Below, piece by piece: positions 43,650 to 53,205 of a stretch of 64,000 nt of DNA (the stretch's first letter is position 1; each line of letters starts with the position of its first letter). The translations under genes and the position numbers were made by a program. This DNA comes from Rhizobium sullae (GTDB lineage: Bacteria > Pseudomonadota > Alphaproteobacteria > Rhizobiales > Rhizobiaceae): positions 2,294,001 to 2,358,000 of the forward strand of contig NZ_CP104144.1 in assembly GCF_025200715.1 (NCBI RefSeq), read 5' to 3'. The notes beneath the pieces were generated by a model. It was not told where the DNA came from. It made no database searches and saw only the letters and a program-made list of their open reading frames with translations.

Positions 43650-44549
43650 TTATTCCATTGCAGTGATAAACGCCGGTACCTGTTGTTCGAAGAACTTCGA
43701 AAACGAGGCAATGCGCGGTGGCAGCGCCTGGTACGGCGGATAATATAACGTCAACCACAGGTTTGGCGGCGACCAATTTTGCAGGACATGAACCAGCCTC
43801 CCCGTGCGCAGGTGCTCCGCTACGTGGAACTTCGGCAGCATGGCCACGCCTGTACCATCGGCAGCCATGCTCGCAAGTACTTCTCCGTTGTTGGCACTGA
43901 ACGCCCGGCCGGCAGACAGGATCGCGCTGCCGCTGCCATCCGACAATGTCCAGTTCTCTCGTTTGCTCTCACCGCTGTAGGCGAGGCAATCATCCGGCGA
44001 CAGCTCGTTCGGATGTTCAATGCCCACAAATCGGCTTCCTGGCGCAGCTACGAGAATGCGGCGCACGACGCTGATCTTCCGCCAGATCGTGAACTTGTCG
44101 GACGGAGCGGCGGAGATGCGGACAGCGAGATCGTAATCGTCGTCGATGATGTTTACGAGACCGTCCGCCAAGGAAATCTCGAAGCTAATTTTCGGATAGC
44201 GCTCCCTGAACGCCGACAGGATCGGCGGCAAGACTTGCTGGCCGAACCAAGTCGGCGCGCTGATCCGCAATCGGCCATGATCCGCCTTGTGGGTGTTCAT
44301 GACGTCCTTCCGCGCGTCTTCGAGAACCTTCACGGCTGGCTGTATCTGTGCGGCAAAGATCGCGCCGTCCGTCGTCAGTGACACCTGCCGCGTTGTGCGA
44401 ATGAAGAGTTGAACGCCGAGATCACCCTCCAGGGCCGCGATCGCCCGTGTGACCGCCGCCGGCGTCATGTCCAGTTCGCGTGCTACTTGTGCAAAATTCC
44501 GTTTTTCGGCAGCCAGCAGAAACGTTCGAAGGGCCTTGTAGTCATTCAT
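43650..44549 (-). CDS. LysR-family transcriptional regulator
   Basis: 299 aa. HTH at about residues 5-60 (LRTFLLAAEKRNFAQVAREL, then MTPAAVTRAIAALEGDLG) and LysR substrate domain with RLRISAPTWFGQQVLPPILS, DYDLAVRISAAPSD, IWRKISVVRRILVAAPG and GVAMLPKFHVAEHL. It is divergent from the dioxygenase gene at 44663, with 113 bases between them; GCAATTC occurs twice in that spacer. It probably controls the dioxygenase series in response to an aromatic or quinone compound. Confidence 0.92.
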   Translation of the reverse strand: MNDYKALRTFLLAAEKRNFAQVARELDMTPAAVTRAIAALEGDLGVQLFIRTTRQVSLTTDGAIFAAQIQPAVKVLEDARKDVMNTHKADHGRLRISAPTWFGQQVLPPILSAFRERYPKISFEISLADGLVNIIDDDYDLAVRISAAPSDKFTIWRKISVVRRILVAAPGSRFVGIEHPNELSPDDCLAYSGESKRENWTLSDGSGSAILSAGRAFSANNGEVLASMAADGTGVAMLPKFHVAEHLRTGRLVHVLQNWSPPNLWLTLYYPPYQALPPRIASFSKFFEQQVPAFITAME

Positions 44550-44662
44550 TTATTATTTCATCCTGCGCAATTCATTGACAACTATTATTGCAATTCCGGC
44601 AAGCGATCAACTGGCATAGATTTCTATTCACACGAGGCGAACAACCACGGAAAGACGACATC

Positions 44663-45595
44663 ATGATCAAGGATATCAAGGGACTGCATCACATCACATC
44701 CATGGCTTCGGATGCCCGTCAGAACAATACGTTCTTTACAGACACCCTCGGCCTGCGCCGCGTCAAGAAGACCGTGAACTTCGACGACCCGAACGTTTAC
44801 CACCTCTATTACGGGGATGAAGCCGGAACACCCGGCACCGTCATGACCTACTTCCCATTTCCTGACGTGATGCGCGGCCGGTCCGGCGTTGGCGAAGTCA
44901 GCGAGACGCAGTTTACCGTCCCGAAAGATTCGCTCTCCTTCTGGCAGGATCGCCTGACATCAAAAGGTGTCAGCAATGTTCAGACCGACACCACTTTCGG
45001 TGCCGACCGCCTGCGGTTCAACGGACCGGACGGTGAAAGTTTTGCCCTGATCGAAGCGGACGAAGATGCCCGAAAGGCTTGGAATGGAGCGGGGATTGAG
45101 GACAGTGTCGCCATCCGGGGTCTCTCCGGGGCACGGTTTCGGCTCCACGACATGTCTGGCACCGCTGAGCTTCTTGGGTTCATGGGCTACCAGCGCGCCG
45201 AGACCGAAGGTGACGTAACCCGCTTCATCATCCCGGGTGGAAATGGTGCCGACACGATCGACCTAGAAGCGCTTCCCCGGACGCCTTTTGCAAGGCAGGG
45301 TGCGGGTTCGGTCCACCACATCGCCTTTGCCGTTGAGAGCCGCGCAAAACAGCTCGAAGTCCGCAAGGCCCTGATGGATACGGGTTTCCAGGTCACCCCG
45401 GTCATCGACCGCGACTACTTCTGGGCGATCTACTTCCGCGCCCCAGGCGGGGTGCTGTTTGAAATCGCTACCAACGAACCCGGTTTCAACCGCGACGAAG
45501 ACACGGCGCACCTTGGCGAGGTTCTGAAGTTGCCAGCCCGCTACGAGCCTTACCGTGCCCAGATCGAGGCCGGGCTTACGCCACTTGCGGCCTAA
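44663..45595 (+). CDS. Ring-cleaving dioxygenase, VOC family (MhqA/LinE-like)
   Basis: 310-aa Fe(II)-type extradiol dioxygenase with two VOC domains. Metal-side motifs are GLHHITSMASDARQN at the start, VHHIAFAVESRAKQLEV in the second domain, and LFEIATNEPGFNRDED. Family members open hydroquinones or catechols and protect against quinones. ATG 44663 lies downstream of GGAAAGACGACATC, giving a moderate ribosome binding site. It is the first gene of the rightward series and is divergent from LysR. Confidence 0.92.
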   Translation: MIKDIKGLHHITSMASDARQNNTFFTDTLGLRRVKKTVNFDDPNVYHLYYGDEAGTPGTVMTYFPFPDVMRGRSGVGEVSETQFTVPKDSLSFWQDRLTSKGVSNVQTDTTFGADRLRFNGPDGESFALIEADEDARKAWNGAGIEDSVAIRGLSGARFRLHDMSGTAELLGFMGYQRAETEGDVTRFIIPGGNGADTIDLEALPRTPFARQGAGSVHHIAFAVESRAKQLEVRKALMDTGFQVTPVIDRDYFWAIYFRAPGGVLFEIATNEPGFNRDEDTAHLGEVLKLPARYEPYRAQIEAGLTPLAA

Positions 45596-45702
45596 TGTTC
45601 CAACTAGGTCGCTTTCCGACAATCCAGCGTCCCAACGTTCAAGACGCGCAGCGATCCCTGCCCCATTGCCTATCTTCAATCCAACTAGAAGGAAAACAAG
45701 AG

Positions 45703-46392
45703 ATGTCTAACAAGCTTCAGGTCCTGACCCCGCAGAACAGCCAGATCATCTTCATCGATCAGCAGCCGCAGATGGCCTTTGGTGTCCAGTCGATCGACCG
45801 CCAGACTTTGAAAAACAACGTTGTCGGCCTTGCCAAAGCAGCCAAGATCTTCAACATCCCGACCACGATCACGACCGTCGAGACCGACTCTTTCTCGGGC
45901 AACACCTACCCTGAACTGCTCGCCGTCGTTCCTGAGAACGACATCCTCGAGCGGACCTCGATGAACTCATGGGACGACCAGAACGTCCGCGATGCACTTG
46001 CCAAGAACGCCGCCAACGGTCGCAAGAAGATCGTCGTCGCTGGTCTGTGGACCGAGGTCTGCAACACGACGTTCGCGCTCTCTTGCATGAACGACACCGA
46101 TTATGAAATCTACATGGTCGCGGACGCCTCCGGCGGCACGTCTGTCGATGCACACAAATACGCTATGGATCGCATGGTTCAGGCAGGTGTCGTTCCAGTT
46201 ACCTGGCAGCAGGTCCTGCTTGAATGGCAGCGCGACTGGGCACGCAAGGAAACCTACGAGGCGGTTACCTCTTTGGTGAAGGAGCATTCCGGTGCTTACG
46301 GCATGGGCATCGATTATGCCGTCACCCACGTTCACGGCGGCTCCGAGCGGGTCAGCCACGGCAAGCGCATCGGCCCCAACCCGGCCAAGTAA
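45703..46392 (+). CDS. Isochorismatase-family hydrolase (YcaC-like)
   Basis: 229 aa. The cysteine hydrolase triad is visible: Asp19 in IIFIDQQPQMAFGVQ, a lysine in the GRKKIVVAGLWTE block, and the nucleophile Cys in LWTEVCNTTFALSC. The C-terminal DYAVTHVHGGSERVSHGKRI is typical of YcaC-like octameric enzymes, whose substrate is unknown. ATG 45703 follows AAGGAAAACAAG. A 12-bp hairpin follows it (46402-46433). Confidence 0.92.
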   Translation: MSNKLQVLTPQNSQIIFIDQQPQMAFGVQSIDRQTLKNNVVGLAKAAKIFNIPTTITTVETDSFSGNTYPELLAVVPENDILERTSMNSWDDQNVRDALAKNAANGRKKIVVAGLWTEVCNTTFALSCMNDTDYEIYMVADASGGTSVDAHKYAMDRMVQAGVVPVTWQQVLLEWQRDWARKETYEAVTSLVKEHSGAYGMGIDYAVTHVHGGSERVSHGKRIGPNPAK

Positions 46393-46401
46393 ACCCGGCA
46401 T

Positions 46402-46433
46402 CGCTCCGGCAGGACGCCGCACCTGCCGGAGCG
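46402..46433 (+). terminator. Hairpin after the isochorismatase gene
   Basis: CGCTCCGGCAGG (46402-46413) and CCTGCCGGAGCG (46422-46433) form a perfect 12-base stem with an 8-base loop. The sequence after it (AATTGCTCCCCC) has no T run, so it may be a weak terminator or a processing signal rather than a strong intrinsic terminator. Confidence 0.55.
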
Positions 46434-46464
46434 AATTGCTCCCCCAAAGCGAAGGGTCTCCTCC

Positions 46465-46755
46465 ATGAAAATCTATCTCCTGTCACTCGGTGTCGGCCTG
46501 CTGGTGGGCGTGATCTATAGCCTGCTCAATGTCCGTTCGCCCGCCCCGCCTGTCGTCGCTCTCATCGGTTTGCTTGGGATCCTGGTCGGCGAGCAGGTCG
46601 TGCCGTTGGCAAAAAGCATCTGGGCTCGCGAGCCTGCTGCCCGTTCCTGGCTTCATCAGGTAAAGCCGCACATGTTCGGCCACCTCCCGAAGGGCAGTCT
46701 GAGCGTGGTGGAGGTGACCTCCCCCCGCGATGGTCCGACATCGGGGAAAAGCTGA
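46465..46755 (+). CDS. XapX-domain (DUF1427) membrane protein
   Basis: 96 aa. Two hydrophobic helices, YLLSLGVGLLVGVIYSLLNV and PPVVALIGLLGILVGEQVV, form the XapX domain; the rest is a short cytoplasmic tail. GGTCTCCTCC precedes the ATG. XapX proteins occur next to YtcJ-type amidohydrolases; function unknown. The stop shares a base with the amidohydrolase start. Confidence 0.88.
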   Translation: MKIYLLSLGVGLLVGVIYSLLNVRSPAPPVVALIGLLGILVGEQVVPLAKSIWAREPAARSWLHQVKPHMFGHLPKGSLSVVEVTSPRDGPTSGKS

Positions 46756-48737
46756 TGACGACGCGCCGCACATTCCTGGGCGCAGCAACGAGCCTCGCCT
46801 TTTCAAACCTGGTTTCGCCGGTCAACGCAGCCGATCCCATCAACACCGGAGCCGCTTCCATGAACGCAGACATCGTTCTTCGCAACGGACTGATCACGAC
46901 ACTTGATCGCGCAAATCCGAACGCCAACGCGATCGCCGTCAAGGACGGTCTATTCATGGAGGTGGGCACCGACAGCGAGATCATGGCGCTCGCCGGACCG
47001 GACACGAAGATCGTCGACCTCAAGGGTAAGCGTGTGCTTCCCGGTCTGATCGACAACCATACCCACGTCGTGCGCGGCGGCCTCAACTTCAACATGGAGC
47101 TCCGCTGGGACGGCGTCCGTTCGCTCGCCGATGCGATGGACATGCTGAAGCGGCAGGTCGCCATCACGCCCGCCCCCCAATGGGTTCGTGTCGTCGGCGG
47201 CTTCACCGAGCATCAGTTCGCCGAGAAGCGCCTGCCGACTATCGACGAGATCAATGCGGTCGCGCCTGACACCCCAGTATTCCTGCTGCACCTCTACGAC
47301 CGCGCTCTGTTGAACGGGGCAGCCCTTCGCGCCGTCGGTTACACGAGGGACACGCCAAACCCGCCGGGCGGCGAGATCACCCGCGACGCCAACGGCAATC
47401 CAACCGGCATGCTGCTGGCGAAGCCGAATGCGGGCATTCTCTATTCGACGCTTGCCAAGGGGCCGAAACTGCCTTTCGACTATCAGGTCAATTCCACGCG
47501 GCATTTCATGCGCGAGCTGAACCGCTTGGGTATCACCGGCGTTATTGATGCCGGCGGCGGATTCCAGAACTATCCGGACGACTATGCCGTCATTCAGAAA
47601 CTCTCCGATGAAGATCAGCTTACCGTTCGCCTAGCCTACAATCTGTTCACCCAGAAGCCGAAGGAAGAGAAACAGGATTTCCTGAACTGGACGCAGTCTG
47701 TCAAATACAAACAGGGCAACGACTACTTCCGCCACAATGGCGCTGGCGAGATGCTGGTCTTCTCCGCCGCGGATTTCGAAGACTTCCGCCAGCCGCGCCC
47801 GGACATGCCACCGGAAATGGAAGGCGAACTTGAAGACGTCGTACGGGTGCTGGCCGAAAACCGTTGGCCCTGGCGCCTTCATGCCACCTATGACGAAACC
47901 ATCAGCCGAGCGCTCGACGTGTTCGAGAAGGTCAACAAGGATATCCCGCTCGAAGGCCTGAACTGGTTCTTCGACCATGCAGAAACGATATCGGAGCACT
48001 CAATCGATAGGATCGCAGCGCTTGGTGGTGGCATCGCGACGCAGCATCGCATGGCCTACCAGGGCGAGTACTTTGTCGAGCGCTATGGTCACGGCGTTGC
48101 AGAGGCCACGCCGCCGATCAAGCGGATGCTCGAGAAGGGCATCAACGTCTCCGCCGGCACGGATGCGACCCGCGTTGCCTCTTACAATCCGTGGGTTTCG
48201 CTCTCCTGGATGGTGACCGGCAAGACCGTTAGCGGCATGCAGCTTTATCCCCGCGCCAACTGCCTTGACCGCGAAACAGCGCTCAGGATGTGGACCGAAA
48301 AAGTCGCTTGGTTCTCCAACGAGGAAGGCAAGAAGGGCCGCATCGAGAAGGGCCAGTTCGCCGATCTCGTCGTGCCGGACAAGGACTTTTTTTCTTGCTC
48401 CGAAGACGAGATTTCGTTCTTGACGTCGGACCTCACCATGGTCGGCGGCAAGATCGTCTACGGTGCCGGCGACTTCAAGGCGCTCGACGAAAACGATGTG
48501 CCTCCCGCCATGCCAGATTGGTCGCCTGTTAGGGCTTTCGGCGGCTATGCCGCCTGGGGGGACCCGGAAAGCGCCGGCAAGCGCTCGCTTCGCCGCACGG
48601 CGATATCGACATGCGGCTGTGCCAGCGACTGCGGTGTGCATGGCCACGACCACGCCGGCGCATGGACCTCGAAACTGCCGATCGCTGACCTGAAGGGCTT
48701 CTTCGGTGCTCTCGGTTGCTCCTGCTGGGCCGTATGA
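46755..48737 (+). CDS. YtcJ-like amidohydrolase with Tat signal and Cys/His-rich tail
   Basis: 660 aa. N-terminal TTRRTFLGAATSLAFSNLVS is a twin-arginine signal. The metal-dependent hydrolase core has VLPGLIDNHTHVVRGG (first metal pair, HxH) and later FFDHAETIS, ATQHRMAYQGEYF and NVSAGTDATRV. The last 43 residues contain the cysteine and histidine run CGCASDCGVHGHDHAG and end GALGCSCWAV; similar tails occur in relatives and may bind metal. Amide or related bonds of an unknown substrate are hydrolysed. Starts 1 base into the XapX stop. Confidence 0.9.
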   Translation: MTTRRTFLGAATSLAFSNLVSPVNAADPINTGAASMNADIVLRNGLITTLDRANPNANAIAVKDGLFMEVGTDSEIMALAGPDTKIVDLKGKRVLPGLIDNHTHVVRGGLNFNMELRWDGVRSLADAMDMLKRQVAITPAPQWVRVVGGFTEHQFAEKRLPTIDEINAVAPDTPVFLLHLYDRALLNGAALRAVGYTRDTPNPPGGEITRDANGNPTGMLLAKPNAGILYSTLAKGPKLPFDYQVNSTRHFMRELNRLGITGVIDAGGGFQNYPDDYAVIQKLSDEDQLTVRLAYNLFTQKPKEEKQDFLNWTQSVKYKQGNDYFRHNGAGEMLVFSAADFEDFRQPRPDMPPEMEGELEDVVRVLAENRWPWRLHATYDETISRALDVFEKVNKDIPLEGLNWFFDHAETISEHSIDRIAALGGGIATQHRMAYQGEYFVERYGHGVAEATPPIKRMLEKGINVSAGTDATRVASYNPWVSLSWMVTGKTVSGMQLYPRANCLDRETALRMWTEKVAWFSNEEGKKGRIEKGQFADLVVPDKDFFSCSEDEISFLTSDLTMVGGKIVYGAGDFKALDENDVPPAMPDWSPVRAFGGYAAWGDPESAGKRSLRRTAISTCGCASDCGVHGHDHAGAWTSKLPIADLKGFFGALGCSCWAV

Positions 48738-48747
48738 GGAAAAGATC

Positions 48748-49179
48748 ATGACATCGGACATCCCTCTCCGGAACAGCGTCGTTTCACTGCTCACGTCGCC
48801 GGTGACGCGTTTCATCGCGCTACTCGGCTTATGCGCGGCCTACATCCAGGGGCCACTGACCAAGATCTTCCACTTCTCCGGTGCAATTGCCGAGATGGAG
48901 CATTTCGGCCTTCATCCGGCGGCGTTCTTCGCGGTCGCGGTCATCGCCTTCGAGCTTGCGGCTTCCGCCATGGTGCTTTCCGGCTTCCTGCGTTGGCTCG
49001 GAGCGCTGGCTCTCACGGGATTCACGTTACTTGCAACCCTCGTTGCGCTCCGATTCTGGGAAATGCCTTCCGGGATGGACCGCATGATGGCGACCAATGC
49101 CTTCTTCGAACATCTTGGCCTCGCCGGCGCCTTCGTCATCGTAGCAACAATTGACATTGCCAAGGGAGCGAGCAAATGA
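48748..49179 (+). CDS. DoxX-family membrane protein
   Basis: 143 aa, four hydrophobic segments (TRFIALLGLCAAYIQGPLTK, HPAAFFAVAVIAFELAASAM, LGALALTGFTLLATLVAL, HLGLAGAFVIVATIDIAKG). Typical DoxX; function unknown, perhaps redox or sulfur linked. ATG 48748 is preferred over an upstream in-frame start because it follows GAGGAAAAGATC. It overlaps the MFS gene by ATGA. Confidence 0.88.
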   Translation: MTSDIPLRNSVVSLLTSPVTRFIALLGLCAAYIQGPLTKIFHFSGAIAEMEHFGLHPAAFFAVAVIAFELAASAMVLSGFLRWLGALALTGFTLLATLVALRFWEMPSGMDRMMATNAFFEHLGLAGAFVIVATIDIAKGASK

Positions 49180-50771
49180 GCGTCACAAAATCCTCCGGTA
49201 GCTTCGCACCGCTCCGTCAACCCGTTTTCGCAGTGCTCTGGGCGGCCACGGTTCTAGGCAACACCGGAAGTTTCATGCGTGACGTTGCCAGCTCTTGGCT
49301 GATGACGGATCTTTCCGCTGCCCCTGCGGCCGTCGCCATGGTTCAGGCTGCTGGCACGCTGCCGATCTTCCTGCTGGCGATCCCGGCAGGCGTTCTCTCG
49401 GACATCCTCGACCGGCGCAAGTTCCTCATCTGCGTTCAGCTTCTGCTGGCGAGCGTCAGCATAACGCTGATGGCATTGTCCTATCTGGGCATGCTGTCGG
49501 TCAGCGCGCTGATTGGCTTGACGTTCTTGGGCGGTATCGGTGCGGCCCTCATGGGACCGACATGGCAGGCGGTTGTGCCCGAACTCGTGCGTCGTGAAGA
49601 TGTGAAGAGCGCCGTCGCTCTGAACTCGCTAGGCATCAATATTGCACGCTCAATCGGTCCTGCGGCCGGTGGCTTGCTGCTTGCCGCTTTTGGTGCCGCC
49701 GTTACCTACGGCGCTGACGTTGCGACGTACGTCCTCGTCATCGCGGCGTTGATCTGGTGGCCCCGCGCCAAGGATGCCAACGACGCGTTGTCGGAAGGGT
49801 TTTTCGGCGCCTTCCGAGCAGGACTGCGCTACACCCGCGCCAGCCCGACGCTTCATGTCGTGCTGCTCCGAGCGACGGTCTTCTTTGCGTTCGCCAGCGC
49901 TATCTGGGCGCTGCTTCCGTTGGTCGCGCGCCAACTCCTGGGAGGTGACGCTAGCTTCTACGGCATCCTTCTCGGCGCTGTCGGTGCAGGTGCAATCGGC
50001 GGTGCGCTCATCATGCCGCGGCTGCGGCAGCGTCTCGATGCCGACGGCCTACTACTCGGATCTGGGCTCGTGACGGCGTTGGTCATGGCGGCGCTGTCGC
50101 TGGCTCCACCGCAATGGCTGGCGGTTGTTATCCTTCTGTTCCTCGGTGCAGCATGGATCACCGCCCTCACCTCCCTCAACGGCGCCGCGCAAGCAATCCT
50201 GCCGAACTGGGTGCGGGGGCGCGGTCTTGCCGTCTATCTGACCGTCTTCAACGGTGCGATGACGGCGGGTAGCCTCGGCTGGGGTGCCGTCGGCGAAGTT
50301 GCCGGCGTATCGGGCACATTGCTGATCGGCGCGGGCGGACTGCTCGTGGCTGGGCTGATCATGTACCGTATCAAGCTGCCGTCAGGCGATGCCGATCTGG
50401 TCCCATCAAACCACTGGCCCGAGCCGCTCGTCGCAGAACCGGTCCCGCATGATCGGGGCCCGGTCCTGATCCTAATCGAATACAATGTCGAAAAACATCA
50501 TCGCGCCGCCTTTCTGCATACGCTGGACAAAATGTCCCACGAGCGGCGGCGTGACGGTGCCTATGGATGGGGTGTGACGGAAGACTCTGCCGATCCGCAA
50601 AAGATCGTCGAATGGTTCATGGTGGAATCTTGGGCTGAACATCTCCGGCAGCACAAGCGGGTATCGAACGCCGACGCCGATCTTCAAGGTCAGGTCCTTG
50701 CCTATCACTCAGGAACGGACAAGCCTGTCGTCCGGCATTTCCTGGCAATCAACCGGCCGAGCGCGGCTTAA
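49176..50771 (+). CDS. MFS efflux transporter with C-terminal monooxygenase-like domain
   Basis: 531 aa. Residues 1 to about 405 form a 12-helix MFS_3/EntS-type transporter (FAVLWAATVLGNTGSFMRDV, GVLSDILDRRKFLICVQLLL, LGINIARSIGPAAGGLLL). A soluble tail of about 100 residues follows: VLILIEYNVEKHHRAAFLHT, DGAYGWGVTEDS, IVEWFMVESWAEHLRQHKRV, resembling ABM-type small domains. Such MFS-tail fusions recur in this family. It probably exports an aromatic or toxic compound; substrate unknown. Overlaps DoxX by ATGA. Confidence 0.9.
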   Translation: MSVTKSSGSFAPLRQPVFAVLWAATVLGNTGSFMRDVASSWLMTDLSAAPAAVAMVQAAGTLPIFLLAIPAGVLSDILDRRKFLICVQLLLASVSITLMALSYLGMLSVSALIGLTFLGGIGAALMGPTWQAVVPELVRREDVKSAVALNSLGINIARSIGPAAGGLLLAAFGAAVTYGADVATYVLVIAALIWWPRAKDANDALSEGFFGAFRAGLRYTRASPTLHVVLLRATVFFAFASAIWALLPLVARQLLGGDASFYGILLGAVGAGAIGGALIMPRLRQRLDADGLLLGSGLVTALVMAALSLAPPQWLAVVILLFLGAAWITALTSLNGAAQAILPNWVRGRGLAVYLTVFNGAMTAGSLGWGAVGEVAGVSGTLLIGAGGLLVAGLIMYRIKLPSGDADLVPSNHWPEPLVAEPVPHDRGPVLILIEYNVEKHHRAAFLHTLDKMSHERRRDGAYGWGVTEDSADPQKIVEWFMVESWAEHLRQHKRVSNADADLQGQVLAYHSGTDKPVVRHFLAINRPSAA

Positions 50772-50936
50772 AATGCCCAGTAGAGGGCGGCCAGGCCGCA
50801 CCCTCCATTGTTGCGAAAATCGCAACCAAATCGAAACTATTCGTGCAATTGTCGGCATTGCCTCTCGGCGGCAATATCTCGCTAACAGTCGAACACAGCC
50901 TGAGGGCACAAAGACAGGGATCGTAGGACGCGAAAA

Positions 50937-51920
50937 ATGAGTGAGAACTTCCTTTCCATCACGCGCCGCGGCGCATTGCTTTCTGGGGCTGCCGCCGCCG
51001 CGGCGATGGCGCTCCACACATCGTTCGGCTTTGCGGCCAACATTGCTTCCACCACCACCACGCCAATTAAAGGAGACGATACAATGGGCTACATTACCAC
51101 CAAGGACGGCGTCGAAATCTTCTATAAGGATTGGGGTCCGAAGGATGCTCAGCCGATCGTCTTCCACCATGGCTGGCCGCTCTCGTCGGATGATTGGGAC
51201 GCACAGATGCTGTTCTTCCTATCCAAGGGCTATCGCGTCGTCGCTCACGACCGACGCGGTCATGGACGCTCCGCGCAAGTCGCAGACGGTCACGACATGG
51301 ACCACTATGCTGCCGACGCCTTCGCTCTCGTTGAAGCCCTCGACCTGAAGAACGCCGTTCATATCGGGCACTCGACGGGTGGCGGCGAAGTCGCCCGTTA
51401 TGTCGCAAAATTCGGTCAGCCTTCCGGCCGCGTCGCCAAGGCCGTTCTGGTCTCGGCCGTTCCGCCGCTGATGCTGAAGACCGAGACAAATCCGGCCGGC
51501 CTTTCGATGGCCGTCTTCGACGGCATTCGCAAGGGCGTTGCCGAAAACCGCGCGCAACTCTTCGTCGACTTTCCCACCGGTCCGTTCTACGGATTCAACC
51601 GACCCAACGCTAAGGTCTATCCGGGCGTCATCCAGAATTGGTGGCGGCAGGGCATGATGGGCAGCGCTAAGGCCCATTACGATGGGATCAAGGCCTTCTC
51701 CGAGACCGACCAGACGGAAGACCTGAAGGCAATCACCGTTCCGACCCTCGTCATGCACGGCGATGATGACCAGGTCGTGCCGATCGACAATGCGGGCAGG
51801 CTGTCCGTGAAGCTGGTGCAGAACGGTACTCTGAAAGTCTACAAGGGTTATCCGCACGGCATGCTGACAACCCATGCCGATGTCCTGAACGCCGATCTCC
51901 TGGCGTTCGTCGAGGCCTAA
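50937..51920 (+). CDS. Alpha/beta hydrolase (chloroperoxidase-like) with Tat signal
   Basis: 327 aa. Residues 1-35 are a twin-arginine signal ([20 protein letters not shown]). The hydrolase core has [13 protein letters not shown] (oxyanion region), GHSTGGG with Ser146 as nucleophile, an Asp in HGDDDQVVP and the histidine in YPHGMLTTH. Cofactor-free haloperoxidase-like hydrolases have this pattern. An internal in-frame ATG at 51084 is preceded by AAAGGAGACGATACA, a better ribosome binding site than that of the first ATG, so a cytoplasmic 278-aa form may also be made. Confidence 0.9.
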   Translation: MSENFLSITRRGALLSGAAAAAAMALHTSFGFAANIASTTTTPIKGDDTMGYITTKDGVEIFYKDWGPKDAQPIVFHHGWPLSSDDWDAQMLFFLSKGYRVVAHDRRGHGRSAQVADGHDMDHYAADAFALVEALDLKNAVHIGHSTGGGEVARYVAKFGQPSGRVAKAVLVSAVPPLMLKTETNPAGLSMAVFDGIRKGVAENRAQLFVDFPTGPFYGFNRPNAKVYPGVIQNWWRQGMMGSAKAHYDGIKAFSETDQTEDLKAITVPTLVMHGDDDQVVPIDNAGRLSVKLVQNGTLKVYKGYPHGMLTTHADVLNADLLAFVEA

Positions 51921-51929
51921 TGAGTCAGT

Positions 51930-51958
51930 CCGGGTGCGGCTCTTATCGCCGCATCCGG
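51930..51958 (+). terminator. Hairpin after the alpha/beta hydrolase gene
   Basis: CCGGGTGCGGC (51930-51940) and GCCGCATCCGG (51948-51958) form an 11-base stem with one G-T pair and a 7-base loop TCTTATC. It lies 9 bases after the stop codon. No long T run follows. Confidence 0.55.
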
Positions 51959-52086
51959 ATCCGTGCGAAACAATCCCATCCAAAATGGTCCTCATCAGAA
52001 CATTCCTAGGCTTCTTCCTCGAAGCCGAGATCGACGGGAATGGAGGTGGGAAAGATCGTAGCGCAGCGCCCTCGATCGTGAATCTC

Positions 52087-53007
52087 TCAGTGCCGGTTGC
52101 GTGAGCGCCACTCCGCCGGAGTGACTCCCATGGCCTTCGTGAAAGTTTCGAGGAATGTGTTCTCATCCGGAAAGCCGCACGTTTCAGCCACTTGGGCGAT
52201 GGCCTCACCGGTCCTGCTCAACTGTGATTGGGCTTTGCTCATCCGACGTGCCGAAATCCATTCGAGAACAGACTGCCCAGTCGTATTCAAGAAGCCAGAA
52301 CAGAGCTCATCCACTGAAAAACCGGTCGCGTCGGCAATATTATCGACCGGTATGTTGCCCGATAAGTTCGCAGCTATGTACGTCTTGATACGCTTTTCCT
52401 GCATCGGAGACAGCCGGCCGGTGGCCGACAGGCGCTGGGCGGGGGACCGTCCGTAACGGTGCGCGACATGGGCGCTTAACGCCAGCCCGATATGCGGAAG
52501 CAGCGTGTCCCTGACCTCGTCCGGCATGTCGAACATCGGCATCAGTGCTCCACCAATATTGCGGATTACCTGATCGTCGATCCCGCGGCAAGTCGCAAGG
52601 TCATCGACGCGCGGTTCTCCTGCGTCCTCGGCGAGCTCGGCAAAGTGCGAACTCGGGATATGGAACGCAAGCGCCTCGAAACGACCGCGGATGGAAATTG
52701 CGGCCCCATCCTTCAGGCCGATTAGACAAATCGAACCCTTGGGATACCTCTTGCAAGGTGCCGGAGGTCGGTCAGGCCAGATGTCGGAATGATCGACATT
52801 GACGAGATAAAGCATGATCAGGAAGGCGTCATCTGCCGGAAGGAAGACAGGATGCCCGCCTTCTTCATAGACGTGGTCAAGATGAACGACAGAGAGCCTC
52901 GCCTCGCGAAGAGGCCTGATCGCCAGCGCCCTCGCCGCCTCGATACCAAAGCATGCCGCAATTCTCTCGTTGGTCGCCAACGCTTCACTCACATGTGTCT
53001 CGATCAT
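52087..53007 (-). CDS. AraC-family transcriptional regulator
   Basis: 306 aa. The C-terminal AraC HTH pair spans about 205-303: RIKTYIAANLSGNIPVDNIA, GFSVDELCSGFLNTTGQSVL, then AIAQVAETCGFPDENTFLET with GVTPAEWR. The N-terminal part binds a ligand or is a cupin-like domain (VVHLDHVYEEGGHPVFLPAD). It is divergent from a second AraC gene. The hydrolase gene lies downstream tail to tail. Target unknown; nearby detoxification genes are candidates. Confidence 0.9.
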   Translation of the reverse strand: MIETHVSEALATNERIAACFGIEAARALAIRPLREARLSVVHLDHVYEEGGHPVFLPADDAFLIMLYLVNVDHSDIWPDRPPAPCKRYPKGSICLIGLKDGAAISIRGRFEALAFHIPSSHFAELAEDAGEPRVDDLATCRGIDDQVIRNIGGALMPMFDMPDEVRDTLLPHIGLALSAHVAHRYGRSPAQRLSATGRLSPMQEKRIKTYIAANLSGNIPVDNIADATGFSVDELCSGFLNTTGQSVLEWISARRMSKAQSQLSRTGEAIAQVAETCGFPDENTFLETFTKAMGVTPAEWRSRNRH

Positions 53008-53205
53008 CCGCGCTGGGGACTATATAGCCGTCAGCTGAGATGCCGCGCCTTGAAGGTTCCTATACACCTTTCAAACGTCTATCTTGAACAAAAGCATCCT
53101 CGTCGACGAGATTCGGCGAATTACCAGAAGACAGCGCGAAGGCCTGAGCCACTAGGGTGGGTCAGAACTCACCTTTCAGCGTCGTCAAGATGAAAGCTGT
53201 GCGTC

